Below are positions 16,858 to 25,408 of a stretch of DNA of 64,000 bases, piece after piece. The notes beneath the pieces are model-generated. The model was not told the DNA's origin. It did no database searches and saw only the letters and a list, made by a program, of their open reading frames with translations. Each line of letters begins with the position of its first letter. Positions within the stretch are counted from its first letter, which is position 1. A program made the translations under genes and the position numbers. Origin of the DNA: Mucilaginibacter sp. (GTDB lineage: Bacteria; Bacteroidota; Bacteroidia; Sphingobacteriales; Sphingobacteriaceae); NCBI GenBank assembly GCA_031292485.1, contig JARLHA010000023.1, positions 62,001 to 126,000 on the forward strand, given 5' to 3'.

Positions 16858-18888
16858 CTAATTATCCCCATCCGGGCTCTCCGGTTTTTCGGGTTTTTCA
16901 GGTTTCTCGGGTTTTTCTGCCTTTTCAGCTTTCTCGGCCTTTTCAGGCTTTTCCGCGTCGTCGTTATAGTTGAAATTATAATTAAAATTCATGTTCTGCA
17001 ATTGCTTCAGGTACCTGCGATACTCCGGGCTGTTAATATAAGCAGTCAGCTTTTGAACCGCAGCATCCAAAAGTGCCCGTTCTTTTTTTGCCTCAGGGCT
17101 GTTTTGCCAGGCACTCATTTCTGCGCCCAGCCTTTCCATTTCTTTTTGTTTTTCCTTTATTTCGGGATTTGAATAGGCTTTATTCACGCTGTCGCCCAGT
17201 TCCTGCATCCGTTTGCTCTGTTCCATAAACTCCGGGGATTTATAGCGGGGGCCTATTTCTTCGCCCATTCTTTTTAACTTTTCAGTTTTCTCCCTTATTT
17301 CAGGCGGAAGTTTGCTTTCCAGTTCCTCTTCGTATTTTTTATAATTTTCGTCCCTGTCGTCATTATAATTTCTTTCAAGGGGGATGCCGTATTTTTTTCT
17401 CAACTCAGCATCCATCCTTTTGAACTCAGGCGTTTTGAAATAAGCGCCAACACTTCTGCCCAGCTCGCCCATTTGAGTTGATATCTTTTCCTCTTTTTCA
17501 TCCCTTCCCCAGTTTTTTGAGAAATCTTTACCCGCCTTCTCCAATTCCTGCTGTTCTCTTTTTACTTCGGGCCGGTCGTAATACTCCTGCAGCTCCTTGC
17601 TCAGGCGGTCTATCTTTTCCTGCATTTCCTTAAAACTTCCGCTATTAAAATAGCTATTAACTGCTTCGGAATGTTTCTGAATCTCGGCGTTCAACTCCTC
17701 CATCTTTTTATTATTTTCGCCTTCGGCATAGTTGTCGTTTTCCTTGTGTACAGCGGTAGTATGATGTTTTTTGATTGGGTGCGCCTGCGCGGTTTTACTT
17801 GAAGATGATTTATGGCTTGTATCAGTCAGCATGCTGCTAATCAGTGGACTAATCGCTTTTACAGATATTTTTCCCTGTGCTATTTGTGGCTTCAGCAGGG
17901 TGATACAGCCTATTGCTGCGGTAAATATAAGCATGGCCAGCAAAGCCGGGCGCATACCTGTTGTGTTTTGTTTTGTTTTCATGATCCGTTCAATTCTGTT
18001 TAGTAAATAATACTTTTTGCCTGTTGCGGCCAGCGCTAGCTTCTGGTCGTTCTGGCGGGTTTGTTCCAGTTTTAACAATGCTTTCGCATAGATGAGCGGG
18101 CTTGCGGTGGCCTTTACAACCAGGTCGTCGCAGCAGTTCTCACGTTCTTCATTTATAATCCTGTTGATCAGTATAGCACAGGGGTTAAAAAATAACAGTA
18201 TGGCTATTACCTGCTGCAGCAGGTTCACCAGGTAATCATTACGTTTAATATGGGCCAGTTCATGCAATACAATAGCTTCCAGTTCCTGCGCCGATAGGTA
18301 AGTAGTTAAAGTAAATGGCAGCAGGATTACAGGCTTGATATAACCAGCCATGCAGGGTACATCAACCAGGTTGCTTAACCCGATTTTTACTTGTTTACTG
18401 ATGCCAATGATTGGGCTAAACTTATTGACAAGGTATTGAAGCCCGATATCAATGCTCATATTTTGCTTAATGGCATCCAGCTTTTTCCGTGCAATAACCA
18501 GCTTTACAGTATTGAACAGCAGGCCGCCAATATAAAGGATGGCTATATAAGGCAGGTATTGTTCAATATCATAATAATAGCGGGTGGTTACATCATTAAA
18601 CTGATGAATAGCAGCTGGTATCCCAGTAACTACAGGTAATACTGATGGGTTTGTAGCCTTTACAACTATCCATTCATAAACATTTATTTCCGCAATCAGC
18701 GTATAAAAAAACCAGCCGGTAATGGCAAACAAAGCGCTGACGGCCATCAAATATTTACTTGATGCCGGAAGTTTTCCGCCCAGCATCAGTGCTACCTTCA
18801 GCATAAAATATACCACCAGTGCCTGCCATAACGAGTGGATCACCGTTATCCCCAAAACCTGGCTGATGTTGTACAGTATGTTTTCCAT
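16858..18888 (-). CDS. M56 family (BlaR1-like) membrane metallopeptidase, copy 1
   Basis: Membrane sensor protease of 676 aa. The N-terminal half has four to five membrane segments and the zinc motif H209-E-L-A-H213 in LHELAHIKRNDYLV. ERENCCDDLV is the usual further M56 segment. In the BlaR1/MecR1 family, ligand binding outside triggers cleavage of a BlaI-type repressor. Here the C-terminal sensor is not a penicillin-binding domain. It is a charged helical region (about 375-645) of degenerate units of the form SPE-x(n)-LGEE, ending in tandem KAEKAEKPEKPEKPE. It is the third gene of a blaI-M56-M56 set, and its first 13 residues are identical to copy 2. The inducer is unknown. Confidence 0.9.
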   Translation of the reverse strand: MENILYNISQVLGITVIHSLWQALVVYFMLKVALMLGGKLPASSKYLMAVSALFAITGWFFYTLIAEINVYEWIVVKATNPSVLPVVTGIPAAIHQFNDVTTRYYYDIEQYLPYIAILYIGGLLFNTVKLVIARKKLDAIKQNMSIDIGLQYLVNKFSPIIGISKQVKIGLSNLVDVPCMAGYIKPVILLPFTLTTYLSAQELEAIVLHELAHIKRNDYLVNLLQQVIAILLFFNPCAILINRIINEERENCCDDLVVKATASPLIYAKALLKLEQTRQNDQKLALAATGKKYYLLNRIERIMKTKQNTTGMRPALLAMLIFTAAIGCITLLKPQIAQGKISVKAISPLISSMLTDTSHKSSSSKTAQAHPIKKHHTTAVHKENDNYAEGENNKKMEELNAEIQKHSEAVNSYFNSGSFKEMQEKIDRLSKELQEYYDRPEVKREQQELEKAGKDFSKNWGRDEKEEKISTQMGELGRSVGAYFKTPEFKRMDAELRKKYGIPLERNYNDDRDENYKKYEEELESKLPPEIREKTEKLKRMGEEIGPRYKSPEFMEQSKRMQELGDSVNKAYSNPEIKEKQKEMERLGAEMSAWQNSPEAKKERALLDAAVQKLTAYINSPEYRRYLKQLQNMNFNYNFNYNDDAEKPEKAEKAEKAEKPEKPEKPEKPESPDGDN

Positions 18889-18902
18889 TGCCTTTTTAAT
18901 TT

Positions 18903-19035
18903 AGTCCATGGTCCATAGTCCATGGTCCATGGTTTTTGTTGCGTTTTGGTTTAAGGTCAATCGACCACAATCTCGACCATGGACTTTTTTCTTCTTCCTG
19001 CCATGGACTATAGTCCATCGACCATGGACTTCCTC
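18903..19035. repeat. AGTCCATGGTCC quasi-palindrome between the two M56 genes
   Basis: Units of AGTCCATGGTCCATAGTCC (18904-18931) face the complement GACCATGGACT...CATGGACTATAGTCC (18980-19030). A matching block lies at 21001-21125, so the second M56 gene is flanked on both sides. Confidence 0.75.
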
Positions 19036-19038
19036 CCC

Positions 19039-20985
19039 CTACAACGTATCCTTTTTCGCCGGCTCGTATATTTCAACACCGCCAACAGTGTCTTTCAATT
19101 TCCACTTCTTGTCCTTCATAGCCCTTTTCCATTCGGGGCTGTCAAATTTTTTGCGCATTTCCTCACCCTGCTTCTTCATATCCTCCATTTGCTTTTTCCA
19201 CTCAGGGCTTTCAAACTTCTTTCTCATTTCTTCGCCTTGCTTTTTAAAAGCATCCATTTGCGCTTTCCATTCGGGGCTATCGAATTGTTTTTTCATTTCC
19301 TCAGCCTGTTTCTTAAAAGCTTCCTTTTGTGCTTTCCATTCATGACTGTCAAATTGTTTTTTCATTTCTTCAGCCTGTTTTTTAAAAACATCCATTTTGG
19401 CTTTCCATTCGGGGCTATCGAATTGTTTTTTCATTTCTTCCCCCTGTTTCTTAAATTCCTCCATTTTCGCTTTCCATTCAGGGTTATCAAATTGTTTTTT
19501 CATTTCCTCACCCTGCTTTTTAAAAGCGTCCATTTCGGCCCTCCATTTCGGGCTGTCAAATTTTCTCCGCATTTCTTCGCCCTGTTTCTTCATCGCCAGC
19601 ATTTGCGCTTTCCATTCGGGCCGGTTAAATTGCTTTTTAAATTCTTCACTTTGTTTGCGGATGGCCTCCATCTGGCCTCTCCACTCAGGGCTGTTAAATT
19701 GCTTCCTGATCTCTTCGCGCTGTTTGCGGAATAGTTCCTTTTGTAGCCTCCATGCGGCGCCCGAATAGAAACTGCTGTCCGTATCTTGAGCAAGGCTGTC
19801 CGCCACAGCCGAACCTTTTTTGCCCTTCAGGGTAGTTTTACTTTTGCGGGGACGTTTTATCGTGTCGTTTTCAAATAAATTCCTGTCGGTATCACTTTTT
19901 AATAACGGCTGTTGTTTTGTTGTATCATTAACGAGCGCTGATTTTGCTGTTAACTGGTGTAACGTGTGTTTAGGAGTAGCTGCACCGGCACTTTTGGGGT
20001 TAAAAAAGGCTATGCTGCCCAAACTTCCTGCCAGTAAAAACAGCACGATTACCAGGTGGCGGATGTTGCCTATCGGCTTATTTGTTTTCATAATTCTTTC
20101 AATTCTGTTTAATAAAAAATATTTTTTTCCGGTGGCCGCCAGCGCTAATGGCAATTTGGCCGCTCTTCTTTCTTCCAGTTTCAGCAAAGCCCTGGCATAT
20201 ATTAAAGGCTTGCGGGTTTTTTCTATCACCAGGTCATCGCAGCTGTTTTCCCGTTCCTGGTTGATGATACGGTTGATCAGGCGCGCAAATGGGTTGAAGA
20301 AAAGGATGACGGTAATAACCTGCTGCCCGATGTTAACCAGGTAATCGTTCCGTTTGATGTGCGACAATTCATGTAATAAAATAGCTTCGATCTCGCAGGC
20401 AGAAAGTTGGGTGGCTATCGACACCGGCAATAAAATAAGGGGTTTAAAATAGCCGGTCATACAGGGAACATCCACCAATTGGCTGAATTTTAACTGGATG
20501 GGCTTATTGATGTTGAGCTTTTTTGAAAATATAGTAATAAACTGCTGCATTTGTTCAGCCGGTATCACCGACCGCTTGATTTGCCTGATCTTATTCCATT
20601 CAAAACCCAGCTTAAAAATATTTACCAAAAGCCCGGCGAAATACGCGGCACATACATAAGGCATATACACAGCCAGCGACGTGAAGAACGATGGTTTAAC
20701 AGGCGCGTAATATGCCAGTTTAAAAGAGGGCAGTAGCCGGGTAAAGTTTACCGGCCCGGCATTTACCCAGTTATACGTATGAATCTCTATCAATAAAGTA
20801 TAAACAAACACCAGGGAAACCGTTGCCAGCGAAAAAATAGCCAGGTTATATTTTTTTACTGCCGATAGTGCCGGAGCGGCGGCAAGAACCATCCGTAGCA
20901 AAAAATAAACCAGCATCCCCTGCCACAGGGAGTGAATTATGGTGGTCCCTAAAACCTGGCTTATATTATATAGTATGTTTTCCAT
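19039..20985 (-). CDS. M56 family (BlaR1-like) membrane metallopeptidase, copy 2, with 23-residue repeats
   Basis: Paralogue of the previous gene, 648 aa. N-terminal membrane segments, zinc motif H205-E-L-S-H209 in LLHELSHIKRNDY, and ERENSCDDLV. A membrane segment near residue 310 (HLVIVLFLLAGSLGSIAFF) leads to the extracytoplasmic part. This holds nine tandem 23-residue units of the type FKKQGEEMKKQFDSPEWKA (19111-19731), predicted to be charged helices, then a 23-residue tail. Copy 1 carries a decayed version of the same idea. Probably cotranscribed with the BlaI-type gene. The repeat domain may sense envelope state by binding wall or protein; that is inference. Confidence 0.9.
   Translation of the reverse strand: MENILYNISQVLGTTIIHSLWQGMLVYFLLRMVLAAAPALSAVKKYNLAIFSLATVSLVFVYTLLIEIHTYNWVNAGPVNFTRLLPSFKLAYYAPVKPSFFTSLAVYMPYVCAAYFAGLLVNIFKLGFEWNKIRQIKRSVIPAEQMQQFITIFSKKLNINKPIQLKFSQLVDVPCMTGYFKPLILLPVSIATQLSACEIEAILLHELSHIKRNDYLVNIGQQVITVILFFNPFARLINRIINQERENSCDDLVIEKTRKPLIYARALLKLEERRAAKLPLALAATGKKYFLLNRIERIMKTNKPIGNIRHLVIVLFLLAGSLGSIAFFNPKSAGAATPKHTLHQLTAKSALVNDTTKQQPLLKSDTDRNLFENDTIKRPRKSKTTLKGKKGSAVADSLAQDTDSSFYSGAAWRLQKELFRKQREEIRKQFNSPEWRGQMEAIRKQSEEFKKQFNRPEWKAQMLAMKKQGEEMRRKFDSPKWRAEMDAFKKQGEEMKKQFDNPEWKAKMEEFKKQGEEMKKQFDSPEWKAKMDVFKKQAEEMKKQFDSHEWKAQKEAFKKQAEEMKKQFDSPEWKAQMDAFKKQGEEMRKKFESPEWKKQMEDMKKQGEEMRKKFDSPEWKRAMKDKKWKLKDTVGGVEIYEPAKKDTL
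19111..19731 (-). repeat. Nine 69-bp tandem coding repeats
   Basis: Nine consecutive 23-codon units with no gaps; 9 x 69 bp accounts for the whole interval. Conserved core K-K-Q-x-E-E-M-x-K-x-F-x-S-P-E-W-K. Middle units are the most alike, which suits expansion and contraction by slippage or recombination. Confidence 0.9.
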
Positions 20986-20998
20986 TGCCGTTTTTGTT

Positions 20999-21128
20999 TA
21001 AGTCCATGGTCGATAGTCCATGGTCCATGGTTTTTTTATGGTGTTATTTAGATGGGATTACTTTCCCTCAACTATTGCCTTTCTCCTTTTCCTGCCGTGG
21101 ACTATGGTCCATCGACTATGGTCCTTTT
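20999..21128. repeat. AGTCCATGG quasi-palindrome, second block
   Basis: AGTCCATGGTCGATAGTCC (21001 onward) faces GTGGACTATGGTCCATCGAC (21095-21122). Same family as 18903-19035. A GGACTTCCGGACT repeat (21137-21170) follows and reaches the stop of the repressor gene. Confidence 0.7.
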
Positions 21129-21168
21129 CTTCTTCTTTCGGACTTCCGGACTTTCCCGACTTTCGGAC

Positions 21169-21537
21169 TCAATCCCCAAACCTCTCCAGATAACTCTTTA
21201 TCGCTTCAATTTCATCTTTTGATGCGCGGTGATGGCCCAGGGCCTGGATCACCAGGTCGGAGGTGGAGCCTTTAAAAACCGTGGATATAATTTTGTCCAA
21301 AGCGGTTTGCTGCGCCTGCTCGCGGGTGATCAATGCTTTATATAAATGCGTTTTAGCGGCGGTGTCACGTTCAACCAGGCCTTTTTCGTGCATTATCTGC
21401 ATCAGTTTTAAAGTGGTGGTATAGCCGGCATCTTTGTTTTTTGCCAATTCCTCATGCACATCCCGAACGGTGCACTGGCCTTTTTTCCAGATCACCTGTA
21501 AGATCTCTAATTCACTCTCTGTTGGTTTGATTTCCAT
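21169..21537 (-). CDS. BlaI/MecI/CopY-type transcriptional repressor
   Basis: Winged-helix repressor of 122 aa. The DNA-binding part includes PTESELEILQVIWKKGQCTVRDVHEEL and DAGYTTTLKLMQIMHEKGLVERD. The C-terminal half is a dimerisation region. In the family, the linked M56 sensor causes its cleavage and derepression. It is first in a minus-strand set with two M56 genes. A 42-bp dyad lies just upstream of its start, as expected for autoregulation. Regulated genes beyond this set cannot be seen. Confidence 0.93.
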   Translation of the reverse strand: MEIKPTESELEILQVIWKKGQCTVRDVHEELAKNKDAGYTTTLKLMQIMHEKGLVERDTAAKTHLYKALITREQAQQTALDKIISTVFKGSTSDLVIQALGHHRASKDEIEAIKSYLERFGD

Positions 21538-21551
21538 TATCCTTTTATGTT

Positions 21552-21593
21552 ATACGAATTTCTTCGTACAAATATGTACGATAGTTTTCGTAT
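21552..21593. promoter_or_regulatory. Nested dyad, likely repressor operator
   Basis: Inner arms TCGTAC (21564-21569) and GTACGA (21576-21581) and outer arms ATACGAA (21552-21558) and TTCGTAT (21587-21593) share the same centre, 21572.5. It sits 15-56 bp upstream of the repressor ATG. Four half-sites on one axis suit two repressor dimers. Confidence 0.7.
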
Positions 21594-21597
21594 ATGC

Positions 21598-21885
21598 AAA
21601 TTAATTTGAATATTTTTTTGACACGATTAAAAAGATTTTAACGATTACCGTGATTTTACAGTTAAAAGACGCGGAGTAATAGGGTAATGTTACAGGCGAG
21701 AAGAATTTCGGATGTTCGATTTCGGTTTTTTTAAATTAACCAAATCCTCTTCAGAGAAAGATGCCTGAAATAAAGATTATCCTGAATATTAATGATTAGA
21801 GAATTTTATAACTACCCATTCCAAAATCAAAATTCCTACTTCCGCAATCAAAGTAACTCCGAAATCGAACAGCCGACATCCGAAA
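21598..21885. other. Spacer with GAAATCGAAC inverted repeat
   Basis: No gene. TTTCGGATGTTCGATTTCGG (21705-21725) is repeated as complement at 21859-21887 (CCGAAATCGAAC and CATCCGAAATC), the latter reaching the stop of the DUF4835 gene. A further spacer-repeat family with terminator-like placement. Confidence 0.5.
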
Positions 21886-22785
21886 TCAATTTCCCTTCTG
21901 CAGCGCCTGGTACTTCAACCCGTTTGAAGGGTCAACCTGGCTTAAAATATTGATTACCTGTGCTTTTTGCTGTGGATAGGCATTGGTAAAGATCGATACA
22001 AATTCATCCCGTTTCGCTGTAAAAAATACCAGCGGGAACATGCCGCCCACCCGCTGCATGTCAACCTGCAAAAGGGTAGGCATCAGGTCGAAAATAGCTT
22101 TGCGCCCTTTGGCGGCGTTCTCGGCCATCAGGTCGAGCCCGTTGCGGTGATAATCATACATAAAACTACGTAGTGGCTGGTAGAGCTTGTTGTTAAGATT
22201 TTCCTGCAGCCAATACCTGGTGTTGTTGCCGTCAAAAGCTTTCCATCCCTTAGCGTTGGAACCCTGGGCATTGGCTACAACCGACTGGGCAGCGGCAAAG
22301 TACGGGGTGCCGCCGTACCTCGAAAAACTGTCGTAATCCAAACCTACAATAATATAGGCATAAAAAGCCAGTATGGAGGTTAGCTCACCCTGGTAACTCT
22401 GGTCGCTGAAATCCATGGTTTGCCCTTCGGTATACGTAAATGAAATATCCTTGTCGAGCGTGTTTAGCAACGTGGAGGTATAGCTGGAGTTGAAAACCGG
22501 CCTTACCGAGAGTACCTGTAGTTCGCCGCTAAAATTGCTGTTGCCATCCCAGTTGGTAACGTTTAAAATAAAGTTGCATTCAATACGCTCCTGCGGCAAA
22601 ATATTATCCTGGCACCATTTGCGGCCGTTCAAAAAATCTTTCATCGCGGTTTCAAGTGTTTGCAGTATCCGCTTGTTGGTTGATTGAACTTTTGGCGACA
22701 AAACCTGCACGGTAGCATTCAGGTCCTGCGCAGAGGCAAAGCCGCACATTAAAAAAAGCAGAATATAAATACTAAATACTTTCAT
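21886..22785 (-). CDS. DUF4835 family protein
   Basis: Exported 299-aa protein of a family confined largely to Bacteroidota. Signal peptide MKVFSIYILLFLMCGFASAQ. Recognisable segments: LNATVQVLSPKVQSTNKRIL, WCQDNILPQERIECNFILNV and YAYIIVGLDYDSFSRYGGTPYF. The start overlaps the coaBC stop by one base (TAATG), so the two are translationally linked. Its constant position beside coaBC and recN in the phylum is known; its role is not. Confidence 0.88.
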   Translation of the reverse strand: MKVFSIYILLFLMCGFASAQDLNATVQVLSPKVQSTNKRILQTLETAMKDFLNGRKWCQDNILPQERIECNFILNVTNWDGNSNFSGELQVLSVRPVFNSSYTSTLLNTLDKDISFTYTEGQTMDFSDQSYQGELTSILAFYAYIIVGLDYDSFSRYGGTPYFAAAQSVVANAQGSNAKGWKAFDGNNTRYWLQENLNNKLYQPLRSFMYDYHRNGLDLMAENAAKGRKAIFDLMPTLLQVDMQRVGGMFPLVFFTAKRDEFVSIFTNAYPQQKAQVINILSQVDPSNGLKYQALQKGN

Positions 22786-23984
22786 TATTTCATCAGCTCA
22801 ATAACTTTATGGCAGATATCCAGGGCAACTTCATCTTTACTTTTAACAGGGTAAGTGGTTTTTTGCAAGGTTTTGTCTATAATAGTTATCTTATTGGTGT
22901 CCTTTTTAAAACCTGCCCCCGCGTCATTCAACGAATTTAGCACAATAAAATCCAGGTTTTTCAGCTGGAGCTTTTTTATTGCATTTTTTTCTTCATCGTT
23001 GGTTTCCAGCGCAAAGCCAACCAGCACCTGGCCGTTGCTCTTTTGTGCACCCAAAGTGCTCAAAATATCAACGGTTTGTTTTAGTTCGATGTTTAGGCTG
23101 TTAGATGTTTTTTTTATTTTTTGCTGTGCAGGATGCGCCGGGGTATAATCTGCTACGGCGGCGCTCATGATACAGGCCTTTGAGTTTTTATAATACAGCA
23201 GGCAGGCTTCCAGCATTTCGGCTGCCGAGGTTACGTCAATACGTTTAACCGATGCCTGTTTACTTTTTTGTGCCGATGGCCCTGACACCAGCGTAACATC
23301 AGCGCCCAGCCGGGCCAGCTGATCGGCAATGGCAAAGCCCATTTTGCCGGATGAATGGTTTCCGATAAACCGCACCGGGTCAATAGCCTCATAAGTAGGA
23401 CCCGCAGTTACCAGTATTTTTTGATCAGCTAAGGGAAGTTTTTTTTTGAGGGACGATGAAATAAATTCGGCTATTTCTTCAGGTTCGGCCATACGCCCTT
23501 CGCCGTTGAGCCCGCTGGCCAGTTCACCAACACCCGGGGGAATCAGGATATTGCCAAAGGATTGTAGTTTGGCAATGTTTTCGCGGGTGGCGTCGTGTTT
23601 CCACATATCAAGGTCCATGGCGGGGGCAAAGTAAACCTCGCATTTTGCTGAAAGGTATACCGCCATCAATAAATTATCGCATAAGCCGCCGGCCATTTTT
23701 GCCATGGTATTGGCGCTTGCCGGCGCAATGATTACCAGGTCGGCCCAAAGCCCTAAATCCACGTGGTTGTTCCATTCCCCGGTTTCAGGGATAAAATAAT
23801 CAACCAATACTGGTTTTTTCGATAGGGTGGAGAGGGTTAGCGGCGTGATAAAATTGGTTGCGTCGGGGGTCATCACTACCTGCACATTGGCGCCGCCTTT
23901 TACCAATAGCCTTATTAAGGTTGCCGCTTTATAAGCTGCAATACTGCCGCAAACGCCTAAAACAATGTTTTTATCCTGTAGCAT
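22785..23984 (-). CDS. coaBC: Bifunctional phosphopantothenoylcysteine decarboxylase / phosphopantothenate-cysteine ligase
   Basis: CoaBC makes 4'-phosphopantetheine from 4'-phosphopantothenate and cysteine for coenzyme A. About 399 aa from the ATG at 23984. The N-terminal CoaC flavoprotein has VLGVCGSIAAYKAATLIR, PASANTMAKMAGGLCDNLL and PAMDLDMW. The C-terminal CoaB part (about 185-399) has TAGPTYEAIDPVRFIGNHSSGKMG and AAVADYTP. An upstream in-frame start (24041) would add 19 residues encoded by a GC-rich hairpin repeat and is rejected. Cotranscribed with DUF4835, and probably with rpoZ and bamD despite a small hairpin in between. Confidence 0.96.
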   Translation of the reverse strand: MLQDKNIVLGVCGSIAAYKAATLIRLLVKGGANVQVVMTPDATNFITPLTLSTLSKKPVLVDYFIPETGEWNNHVDLGLWADLVIIAPASANTMAKMAGGLCDNLLMAVYLSAKCEVYFAPAMDLDMWKHDATRENIAKLQSFGNILIPPGVGELASGLNGEGRMAEPEEIAEFISSSLKKKLPLADQKILVTAGPTYEAIDPVRFIGNHSSGKMGFAIADQLARLGADVTLVSGPSAQKSKQASVKRIDVTSAAEMLEACLLYYKNSKACIMSAAVADYTPAHPAQQKIKKTSNSLNIELKQTVDILSTLGAQKSNGQVLVGFALETNDEEKNAIKKLQLKNLDFIVLNSLNDAGAGFKKDTNKITIIDKTLQKTTYPVKSKDEVALDICHKVIELMK

Positions 23985-24041
23985 AGAACAACTCCCCCAA
24001 CTCCGCCCATTGGCGGAGGACTTAAAATTTAAAATTAACAA

Positions 24042-24067
24042 AAAAAACTCCCTGATGGGAGTTTTTT
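24042..24067. terminator. Hairpin with A and T tracts between rpoZ and coaBC
   Basis: ACTCCC, loop TGAT, GGGAGT, flanked by A7 and T6, so able to act on either strand. CTCCGCC/GGCGGAG palindromes lie on both sides (24001-24019 and 24088-24107). It may reduce rather than stop transcription into coaBC. Confidence 0.55.
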
Positions 24068-24120
24068 ATATCAATAAGAGCATATACTCCTCCGCCAATG
24101 GGCCGAGGCCGGGGGGCTTA

Positions 24121-24462
24121 CTATTGTTCTTTAGCCGGGTTCCTGTAATAGATCTTATCTTCCAAAAATTCCTGTATAGCCACCAATGATGGTTTCGGAA
24201 GCTTTTCGTAATATTTTGAGATCTCAATCTGCTCGCGGTTTTCAAAAACTTCTTCCAGGTTATCATTTGACGATGCAAATTCCGAAAGTTTTTGGTGCAA
24301 CTCTTCCTTTACATTATTTGATATTTGGTTAGCCCTTTTTGACATAATCACCAACGATTCGTAAATGTTGTGTGTTTTTACATCAAGTTCGCGCAAGTCG
24401 CGGGTTACCGTGCTGTTGGCAACGGCTGGCTTGGTAGTATTATTAACTGTGTTCATAATCAA
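24121..24462 (-). CDS. rpoZ: RNA polymerase subunit omega
   Basis: Omega subunit of RNA polymerase, 113 aa. It has the Bacteroidota layout: TTKPAVANSTVTRDLRELD, then NIYESLVIMSKRANQISNNVKEEL (the conserved omega helix region), and a C-terminal YYRNPAKEQ. It starts 7 bp after the bamD stop. Position between bamD and coaBC is conserved in the phylum and supports the call despite low sequence conservation. Confidence 0.88.
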   Translation of the reverse strand: MIMNTVNNTTKPAVANSTVTRDLRELDVKTHNIYESLVIMSKRANQISNNVKEELHQKLSEFASSNDNLEEVFENREQIEISKYYEKLPKPSLVAIQEFLEDKIYYRNPAKEQ

Positions 24463-24469
24463 TTATGTT

Positions 24470-25396
24470 TTATGGGATTTTTTGGTCACCATTGTTTTTT
24501 TCAGATGGTGGCTGACTTTTTACTGTATCTTTTGCAGCTATTTTTTTGGCTATCCTGGGGTTGTAAACAGCCTCGGCCAAAACGCGTTTGGTTTTTTCAA
24601 TAGAAAGGTTGCTTTGCTTTAGATAGTCTTTAGCTTCTTTTAAATATTTACTGTTGGGGTATTTTTCAATAAATTGCTGTGCATAGGCAATGTCCTGGTT
24701 AAAACGGTCAACCTGGTGGTCTTCGCGGCTATGGTCAGCATATTGGTATTGCGCTTTGATGGTTAAAAAATCAAGCTCTTCGGCATATTTGGTATCCGGG
24801 TAATCACGCAGCGTATTGCCAAACGAAATAACCGCCGCCTGGTAATCGCCAATGGTTAAATACAGCTTTGAGTTGGCGTACGATTTCTCTTCCAGTTTAT
24901 CCCTTAGGTTTTGGATCAGCTTGCTGGCTTCAGGCACACGGTCGCTTTTGGGGTATAAGTTGATAAAATACTGCAGCGATTCAATAGCTTTATTGGTGTT
25001 ATCCTGGTCGAGCGAAAAGATCGGCGAGTCAAGGTAATAACAATAGGCCGACATAAAACGGCACTCTTCAGCCCGCGGGCTTGAGGGATAAGTATCCGCA
25101 AATGTTTTAAAATGATATCTGGCCGAAGTATAATCTTTTAGCTTGTAATTGGTATAGGCATAGTAATAATACAAGTCCTCCGCTTGTTCCTGACCCCGGT
25201 AACGTGTCACCAAAGGCTCAAACAAGCCTAAGGCTTTTGAGTACTCCTTTTTGTTATATAATTTAACAGCCTCCGAATACTTTTTGGCGTTATCATTACT
25301 GGTGCGCAGTTTTTCATATTTGCTTTTACAACTGCCCAGCGCAATAATTAAAATAGTAAATACACCGGCTAAAAACCCTAGTTGTTTTTTAAACAT
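24470..25396 (-). CDS. bamD: Outer membrane protein assembly lipoprotein BamD
   Basis: TPR lipoprotein of the BAM complex that inserts beta-barrels into the outer membrane; 308 aa. Signal peptide with lipobox IALGSC (Cys23). TPR units run from about 37 to 265: EAVKLYNKKEYSKALGLFEPLV, SARYHFKTFADTYPSSPRAEE, AIESLQYFINLYPKS. The tail (about 280-308) is charged and disordered. First gene of bamD-rpoZ-coaBC-DUF4835. A TATCTTTG box ends 4 bp before the ATG, so the transcript may have almost no leader. Confidence 0.93.
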   Translation of the reverse strand: MFKKQLGFLAGVFTILIIALGSCKSKYEKLRTSNDNAKKYSEAVKLYNKKEYSKALGLFEPLVTRYRGQEQAEDLYYYYAYTNYKLKDYTSARYHFKTFADTYPSSPRAEECRFMSAYCYYLDSPIFSLDQDNTNKAIESLQYFINLYPKSDRVPEASKLIQNLRDKLEEKSYANSKLYLTIGDYQAAVISFGNTLRDYPDTKYAEELDFLTIKAQYQYADHSREDHQVDRFNQDIAYAQQFIEKYPNSKYLKEAKDYLKQSNLSIEKTKRVLAEAVYNPRIAKKIAAKDTVKSQPPSEKNNGDQKIP

Positions 25397-25400
25397 TTTG

Positions 25401-25408
25401 CAAAGATA
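25401..25408 (-). promoter_or_regulatory. -7 box abutting the bamD start
   Basis: The minus strand reads TATCTTTG, then CAAA and the bamD ATG at 25396. With transcription starting 5-7 nt beyond the box, the mRNA would begin at or next to the ATG. Confidence 0.55.

Noticed and set aside
19111..19731. CRISPR-like array from regularly spaced repeats
   Set aside because: The 69-bp units are contiguous codons of an M56 protein with no spacers, and no cas gene is present.
23985..24041. N-terminal extension of CoaBC from 24041
   Set aside because: The added 19 residues are encoded by a GC-rich hairpin repeat; the family start is at 23984.
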